From Paenibacillus aestuarii (GTDB lineage: Bacteria > Bacillota > Bacilli > Paenibacillales > NBRC-103111), in NCBI RefSeq assembly GCF_027789125.1, contig NZ_JAQFVF010000022.1, positions 124,001 through 188,000 of the forward strand: a stretch of 64,000 nucleotides of DNA, given 5' to 3'. Positions 58,329 through 64,000 of the stretch are shown in pieces. Within the stretch, counting starts at the first letter, position 1; every line of letters begins with the position of its first letter. The translations under genes and the position numbers were made by a program. The notes under the pieces were generated by a model. The model was not told the DNA's origin, did no database searches, and was given only the letters and a program-made list of their open reading frames with translations.

Positions 58329-58359
58329 GCCTCTAAAGCGAGAAAGTCGCTTTAGAGGC
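58329..58359. repeat. perfect 13-bp inverted repeat
   Basis: GCCTCTAAAGCGA and TCGCTTTAGAGGC flank a 5-nt loop. No T-tract follows in either direction. It lies between convergent genes, so it may still act as a transcript-end structure or be a mobile repeat. Confidence 0.6.
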
Positions 58360-58446
58360 GTGTGCACGCTGGACTCGCGATTTTGACGTGCCGACAACGA
58401 CCCGCTTACGTCACGCTGCAGTCCGGGTTTACTCTAAGATCCTCCC

Positions 58447-59922
<1,476 letters not shown>

Positions 59923-59965
59923 TTACATGAGTTAGAGTAGAGTAATGGGATTTTTGTCATAGATC

Positions 59966-60012
59966 AAAAAAAGCCATCAGACAGGAGATCATCGCTGTCC
60001 GGTGGCTTTTTG
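59966..60012. terminator. rho-independent terminator (minus-strand phosphoesterase)
   Basis: AAAAGCCA(T)C(A)GACAG and CTGTC(C)G(G)TGGCTTTT pair. The T-run on the minus strand (TTTTTTT) is strong and follows the phosphoesterase stop. Confidence 0.85.
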
Positions 60013-60015
60013 GGC

Positions 60016-61005
60016 TTATTTTACGTCGTATCCTTTGACAATTGACGGTTCGATCCAGCGCCTTTCTGAATGTTCGCGGCGATGGATCGTGACATGATCG
60101 CGGTAGACATCTACGATCAGACTTTGGCTGATCGACTTCGTCTCCGGCTCATTTTGAGCGTTCCAGACTTGCCGGATGGATGCGCTGGATGCGGCGAGAA
60201 ACTTCAGCTGCTTGACCTGTTTAGTCGTCTCCAGATTCCAATGGGTGTGCCCGCTGAATAAGATGACGTTCGGATGCGCCTCGAGCAGCGCCCGCACTTG
60301 TTGATGCTGGACCACGTTGCGCTCCAGGTCGGTCCCGTCCAGCGTTTGCGGCAGCGGCTGGTGGAGGAAGACAAAGACCGGCTTGCCGCCGTCTTCGGCC
60401 GCAGACGCTTCCAGCCGGCTTTTCAGCCAGGCGAGCTGCTCCGGCGACAGATAGGCATCTTCGCCGATCGACGGGTCCACATCGCGGTACGCCTCGCCGC
60501 TGAGGAACAAGAAGCGGTAGCCTTCAACGATTAGCTCGTGATACGGCTTCTCATATTTAAACATCCGGTCGAACAGTTGAACCGCTTTGGCGCTGGACCA
60601 ATCCGGATTGAGCTTTCTTGTATCCAACCGTCCGTCCGTCGTGCGCCACATGCCATAAAAGTCATGGTTGCCCATCGTGGCATGCACCGGTGCGTGGGGC
60701 TGGCGGTTCAGTACGCCGAATAGGCTGCGATAGTCGGCTTCATCGCCATTCGTCAGATCGCCGTTCAAGACCAGCAGCTTGCTGGTTGGGCGCAGCGCAT
60801 GATGATCGGCTAGCGCCTGACGAAGCAGTCTCTGCGAATCCGTATCCCAGGACATAATGTGGGCGTCGCTTAGAACAGAGAAGGAGAATAGCGGCGCTTC
60901 TTCGGATTCGGTTTGTTGAGCCGCTGCATAGACCGGCCAGGCCGGAAGCAAAACGCATGCCAGAAACAGTAGATGGATGGCAATTCGTTTTCTAAAAGGT
61001 GTCAT
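60016..61005 (-). CDS. secreted calcineurin-like metallophosphoesterase
   Basis: This is a 329-residue phosphoesterase with a signal peptide (1-28, cleavage after VYAA). The metal-binding motifs are in order: SDAH (about 46), GDLTNGDEADY (about 82), GNHDFYG (about 115), a His in FLHQPLPQT (about 217) and GHTHWN (about 255). It hydrolyses phosphate esters outside the membrane; the substrate is unknown. It is monocistronic with a terminator downstream. The ribosome binding site is weak. Confidence 0.85.
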   Translation of the reverse strand: MTPFRKRIAIHLLFLACVLLPAWPVYAAAQQTESEEAPLFSFSVLSDAHIMSWDTDSQRLLRQALADHHALRPTSKLLVLNGDLTNGDEADYRSLFGVLNRQPHAPVHATMGNHDFYGMWRTTDGRLDTRKLNPDWSSAKAVQLFDRMFKYEKPYHELIVEGYRFLFLSGEAYRDVDPSIGEDAYLSPEQLAWLKSRLEASAAEDGGKPVFVFLHQPLPQTLDGTDLERNVVQHQQVRALLEAHPNVILFSGHTHWNLETTKQVKQLKFLAASSASIRQVWNAQNEPETKSISQSLIVDVYRDHVTIHRREHSERRWIEPSIVKGYDVK

Positions 61006-61314
61006 GGTTGGATATACCTGCTTTCCCTCATGATGTGTTAGTGTGCGCGAAGGTGAGCGCTTTATGCGGTAAGTTGACTTTGTTCTTGCCCAAAAGGGGC
61101 CTTCGACGCTTCATATAAGAGGCGATTAAGCGCCAAGAAACCGGCGCTGGGCAAGGGGGTCCAGGCTTGTCTTATCCGCAAGTCCGACCTCTGCCCCGCC
61201 TTTGGTCTAGGTTCAAAAACCGTCGCGGGTCCGTTTTGGCAAACTGCGATTTTACCTAGAATAAAGACATGAACAAAAGCAACACAAACAAGACGAAAGG
61301 CGGTGAGGTAAGCG
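61006..61314 (+). other. intergenic region upstream of the Lia/Psp-like operon
   Basis: These 309 nt between divergent genes hold no supported ORF. A weak promoter can be read as TTGGCA (61236-61241), 15 nt, TAGAAT (61257-61262). The spacing is short, so a non-SigA or activator-dependent promoter is possible. I saw no clear LiaR-type or ECF box. Confidence 0.3.
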
Positions 61315-61614
61315 ATGAGAAGAAACACAGGTTTGGCGGTTCTGTTGATCGCGTTCGGTGCGTTGATTTTGCTGAACAAGGTCGGCATTCATATGGGTCC
61401 CTTTATCGGTTCGTTAATGTCATATATCGTTCCGCTTGCAATGGTCGGATTAGGATATGTGGGTATTAAGAACGGCAACAAGTTTGCCTGGATTATTGCA
61501 GGACTCGGCGTCATCATCCTGCTCGGTAAACTGGCCGGCTGGCTGGTTATCCTGCTCGCCATCGGTTTGATCGCTTATGGCATATCGATGTTGTCGAGAA
61601 GATCACATGTGTAA
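61315..61614 (+). CDS. LiaI-like small membrane protein
   Basis: This 99-residue protein has four hydrophobic segments (about 7-24, 32-50, 57-72 and 73-92) with the LiaF/LiaI transmembrane-domain pattern (GLAVLLIAFGALILLNKVG). In B. subtilis LiaI anchors the PspA-like LiaH at the membrane under envelope stress, and a PspA-like gene follows here. AGGTAAGCG precedes the ATG. It is the first gene of the Lia/Psp-like operon. Confidence 0.75.
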   Translation: MRRNTGLAVLLIAFGALILLNKVGIHMGPFIGSLMSYIVPLAMVGLGYVGIKNGNKFAWIIAGLGVIILLGKLAGWLVILLAIGLIAYGISMLSRRSHV

Positions 61615-61672
61615 CACGATGGTGAATGCCTAGTTTCCCAATATACAGATTTTGAAAAAGGTGGTATGTGAA

Positions 61673-62332
61673 ATGAGCCTGCTCAGGCGTATGAGAGACA
61701 TAACCGTAGCAACACTGAATGAGCATCTGGAACGGGCGGAAGACCCGGTCCGCTTGATCGACCAATACTTAGCGGCGCAGCGTGAGCAGTTGCAGCAATC
61801 CGAGAAGCTGTACCAGCAATGTGTAAGCCACGCTGCTGCGCTTCGTCAGCAGTACTTGACGGCGCTGGAGAACAAAGAGAAGCGCGAGCATCAAGCAATG
61901 CTAGCCTTAAAAGCCGGCGAAGAGCAAATGGCGCGGATCGTGCTGCAAGAGAAGCTTCAAGCCGAAGAGAAGAGCGAGCAATACCGAGAGCTGTATGAGC
62001 AAGCGAAGCAGTCCATCCTTGATTTGGATGACGAGCTGCGGCAAATGAAAGCCGACTACAACGAAGTGGCAGATAAACGCAGCTACTACTTGGCGCGAAT
62101 GGAATCCGCCCGCTTGCAGCAAAGACTGCATGCCCGGATGGGCGGGATGTCGCAGGATGCGGCGCCGCGTATGTTCGGCCGCCTGGAAGAGCGCGTGTCC
62201 GACATGGAGCTTCATGCCAGAACGCTCCGCGATGTAAGACGCATGAGCCGTGAAAGCTACTACGCGATGGGCAATCCAGCCGTCGACGCTGAGATCGAGG
62301 CCTTGCGCAGCAAACTGAAGCAGGAGGGTTAA
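61673..62332 (+). CDS. PspA/IM30-family protein (copy 1)
   Basis: This 219-residue, almost fully helical coiled-coil protein begins MSLLRRMRDITVATLNEHLERAEDPVRLIDQYL, the typical PspA helix 1-2 region. PspA proteins bind stressed membranes and form ESCRT-III-like assemblies. AAGGTGG lies 8 nt before ATG 61673. It differs clearly from copy 2 at 62799 (about a quarter to a third identical by eye), so they are distinct paralogues flanking pspC. Confidence 0.9.
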   Translation: MSLLRRMRDITVATLNEHLERAEDPVRLIDQYLAAQREQLQQSEKLYQQCVSHAAALRQQYLTALENKEKREHQAMLALKAGEEQMARIVLQEKLQAEEKSEQYRELYEQAKQSILDLDDELRQMKADYNEVADKRSYYLARMESARLQQRLHARMGGMSQDAAPRMFGRLEERVSDMELHARTLRDVRRMSRESYYAMGNPAVDAEIEALRSKLKQEG

Positions 62333-62339
62333 ATCAATC

Positions 62340-62795
62340 ATGAGCAAACTTTATCGCTCACGTCGAGATAAGAAAGTAACCGGGTTATGCGGCGGTTTAG
62401 CCGAAGCAATGAATGTGGATGCAACGCTGCTGCGTTTGCTGGTGGTCATCACGACATTTTTCACGGGAGGCACGGTAATCTTTATCTATTTCATCGCCGC
62501 CGTCGTCATTCCGAAGGAACCGGGCTACGATCAGCCACCATACGATCCTTATATGGGATCTTACAGCCACCAACCATATTCCGGCGGCGGGAGCTGGCAG
62601 CAGCACAAGCCATACCCAGGCCCGGCCGCTCAGCCTTACCAGCCATCATCCGCTTATCAAGCAACCAAAGAAGGCAGCATTGACGAGATGATGAAAGATA
62701 TCGAGAAGAAAGCATTGCAAAAAGAACTTGAAGAGTTGAGAGCCAAAGTCGCTCGCCTTGAAAATATGAACGATACTAATAAAAAGGACGTGTAA
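62340..62795 (+). CDS. pspC: PspC-domain protein
   Basis: This is a 151-residue protein with an N-terminal PspC domain (residues 3-60, KLYRSRRDKKVTGLCGGLAEA then a membrane segment 33-57). A Pro/Tyr/Gly/Gln-rich linker (60-105) and a C-terminal coiled coil (about 112-142, EEMMKDIEKKALQKELEELR-like) follow. PspC is a membrane partner of PspA-type proteins. It lies 7 nt after PspA copy 1 and 3 nt before PspA copy 2, so the operon is tight. Confidence 0.9.
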   Translation: MSKLYRSRRDKKVTGLCGGLAEAMNVDATLLRLLVVITTFFTGGTVIFIYFIAAVVIPKEPGYDQPPYDPYMGSYSHQPYSGGGSWQQHKPYPGPAAQPYQPSSAYQATKEGSIDEMMKDIEKKALQKELEELRAKVARLENMNDTNKKDV

Positions 62796-62798
62796 ACC

Positions 62799-63485
62799 AT
62801 GGGAGTATTTACAAGAATGAAAGATATGACAAAAGCATCGATTCACGAAGTATTGGATAAAATCGAAGACCCGATCGTCATGCTTAACCAATATTTGCGC
62901 GATATGGAGCAGGAGATTGCTCAAGCGGAAGTAACTGTAGCACGCCAAATCGCCAATGAGCGCAAACTGAAACAACGCCTGGAAGAATCCGTTCGACTTG
63001 TGGCTGACCGCGAAGGCAAAGCAGCGACAGCACTGAGGAACGGTCAGGAAGCCATTGCCCGTCAAGCGCTTGAAGAGAAGCTGTACCACGAGGAGAAAAT
63101 CGTTGAATATACAGAAATGCATGCCGCATCGAAAGCACAAGCCGACGAATTGACTCAGCAGCTGCATGAAATGAAAGATGAATTCTACAAAATGCGCAAC
63201 AAGCGCAACGAGCTTGTATCTCGTGCACAGCTGGCTAAAGCGAAGAAGCAAATGGCGCAAGTTTCGTATAACGGCGTCATCGAAAGCGGCAACGCGTCCC
63301 GCGGTTTCCAACGCATGGAAGAGAAAATCATGCAAATGGAAGTTGAAGCGGAAATTGCGCGCAAGCCATACGTTTCGGCAAGTTCCATCAGCAGCTACGC
63401 ACCGGTTGATGTGGCTAAGCAAGCGAAGGTTGATGAGCAGCTGAACCTGCTTAAAGAAAAATTAAACGGCAGCGCAGCTGAGTAA
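62799..63485 (+). CDS. pspA: PspA/IM30-family protein (copy 2)
   Basis: This is a 228-residue coiled-coil protein, [33 protein letters not shown] at the start, the more canonical PspA/LiaH of the pair. Long helices run to about residue 195, followed by a short C-terminal helix ([14 protein letters not shown]). AAAGGACGTG precedes the ATG. It is the last gene before the operon terminator. It likely protects the membrane under stress together with PspC and copy 1. Confidence 0.92.
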   Translation: MGVFTRMKDMTKASIHEVLDKIEDPIVMLNQYLRDMEQEIAQAEVTVARQIANERKLKQRLEESVRLVADREGKAATALRNGQEAIARQALEEKLYHEEKIVEYTEMHAASKAQADELTQQLHEMKDEFYKMRNKRNELVSRAQLAKAKKQMAQVSYNGVIESGNASRGFQRMEEKIMQMEVEAEIARKPYVSASSISSYAPVDVAKQAKVDEQLNLLKEKLNGSAAE

Positions 63486-63504
63486 TAAGAAGCGCCAGTG
63501 AAGA

Positions 63505-63545
63505 TGGCTGTGTGGGGAGAAGATCCCTGCACAGCCGTTTTTTGT
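63505..63545 (+). terminator. rho-independent terminator of the Lia/Psp-like operon
   Basis: GGCTGTGTG and (T)GCACAGCC pair around a 13-nt loop, followed by GTTTTTTG. Confidence 0.85.
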
Positions 63546-63742
63546 TTCCTGCATGCAGTCGCCTCCGCATATGGGCATTCCAGCCAGCTCCATTTTCGCG
63601 CTATTTAGACCTCCATGCATACGATTCAACAAATTTCCCGGGAAATGCTGCACCGTGTCGAAGGGGCGGTTGCACGCGTTCAGATATGCTGTTAGTTACA
63701 AAAAATACCAGCGAAATGGAAGGGGAAGGAAGGAATACTAAG

Positions 63743-64000
63743 GTGAGCTTCAGCTTGCATCTAATGCTGACATTCATCTTAGGGGGCTGGTTTATATTGA
63801 GCAGAATGATCAAAATTTCGGTCATGCTGGTACTCGTGTCCGTCATCGGATTCGCCATCATGCATCGCCGGACCGACGCACCGCAAGCACGTCAAATTCC
63901 GCAGTCGCGTGCACAGCCATTAACGCAGCCGCCGCATGCGCCTGCCGAAGTGCCGACATCGCCCGCGAATCCAGATGACGATATCGTTGAGACCCGGCAT
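63743..64000 (+). CDS. 5' part of a membrane protein gene (cut by window end)
   Basis: GTG 63743 follows AAGGAAGG and opens 86 codons that run off the right edge. The product starts MSFSLHLMLTFILGGWFIL, followed by a second hydrophobic stretch (ISVMLVLVSVIGFAIM). A Pro/Gln/Ala-rich linker leads into an acidic segment (NPDDDIVETRH). In Lia-type loci a LiaF-like protein often follows the PspA genes; the visible part neither confirms nor excludes that. The terminator at 63505 separates it from the Psp genes. Confidence 0.55.
   Translation, partial: MSFSLHLMLTFILGGWFILSRMIKISVMLVLVSVIGFAIMHRRTDAPQARQIPQSRAQPLTQPPHAPAEVPTSPANPDDDIVETRH

Noticed and set aside
62646-63422. 258-codon minus-strand open frame rich in Phe, Leu and Cys
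   Set aside because: It is the antisense shadow of a coiled-coil PspA gene, where Lys/Glu/Ala codons read as Phe/Leu/Cys.
63633-63646. 14-bp palindrome ATTTCCCGGGAAAT
   Set aside because: It is perfect but sits alone in an AT/GC mixed gap without promoter context, so I do not call it a site.

Overview
This window looks like chromosomal DNA from a spore-forming member of the Bacillota, most likely Paenibacillus or a close relative. The evidence is a gerP-type spore-coat germination operon, two S-layer-homology (SLH) proteins, a NfeD2/flotillin pair, an ECF41 sigma factor, many OmpR-type two-component genes, strong AAGGAGG-like ribosome binding sites and frequent GTG/TTG starts at moderately high GC. 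I see no rRNA, tRNA, CRISPR array, transposase or prophage module. The assignment rests on gene content alone.

Layout. 1-8 kb holds housekeeping genes: a TRM11-like RNA methylase, an acyl-CoA thioesterase, fumarase, a cold-shock csp-ydjO pair, an NDH-2-like flavoprotein and a CBS-domain protein. 8-16 kb is an envelope-stress block. It contains a stalk-domain lipoprotein, nfeD2-floT, an ECF sigma/anti-sigma pair and, divergently, an ECF41 sigma factor. Three ECF-type promoters can be read directly in the sequence. 16-26.9 kb mixes a membrane protein, an SLH protein, free-Met-sulfoxide reductase, PilZ, a stand-alone LuxR-type HTH protein, thiamine pyrophosphokinase, DUF554, an orphan response regulator, a PAS-GGDEF cyclase and a GH18-SLH3 wall enzyme. 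26.9-29.4 kb is gerPABCDE, with no gerPF, next to a divergent Hsp20-like gene. 29.5-41 kb contains a two-component system, two DinB/CGNR-type genes, an aldolase, an IMPase-like gene, a repeat-filled intergenic region with an unlisted 35-codon ORF, an ArsB-like carrier, a TcyP-like symporter and a BaiN/YtfP flavoprotein.

The most striking part is 41.1-57.4 kb. Five promoters in this stretch carry tandem TTCAG-type half-sites repeated every 11 bp, four to six times each. They sit at 41118, 41967, 45644, 48032 and 51438. In each case the last half-site lies 15 nt (16 nt once) upstream of a -10 hexamer. They precede: a Ser-rich low-complexity protein; a GT-C/GT2/GtrA three-component surface-glycosylation operon; the OmpR-type regulator and sensor kinase themselves; a secreted repeat protein; and a MacAB/YknXYZ-like export operon (an internally duplicated adaptor, ATPase and permease) followed by a large secreted Ser/Thr-rich protein. 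Several encoded proteins also share Gly-rich FPGG-type tracts. My inference is that this is one autoregulated envelope regulon controlled by the kinase/regulator at 45.7-47.9 kb. I do not recognise it as a described system.

57.5-64 kb has an orphan response regulator with Glu in place of the phosphoacceptor Asp, NADP-type glutamate dehydrogenase, a secreted metallophosphoesterase and a Lia/Psp-like membrane-stress operon (LiaI-like, PspA, PspC, PspA). The window ends inside a small membrane protein gene.
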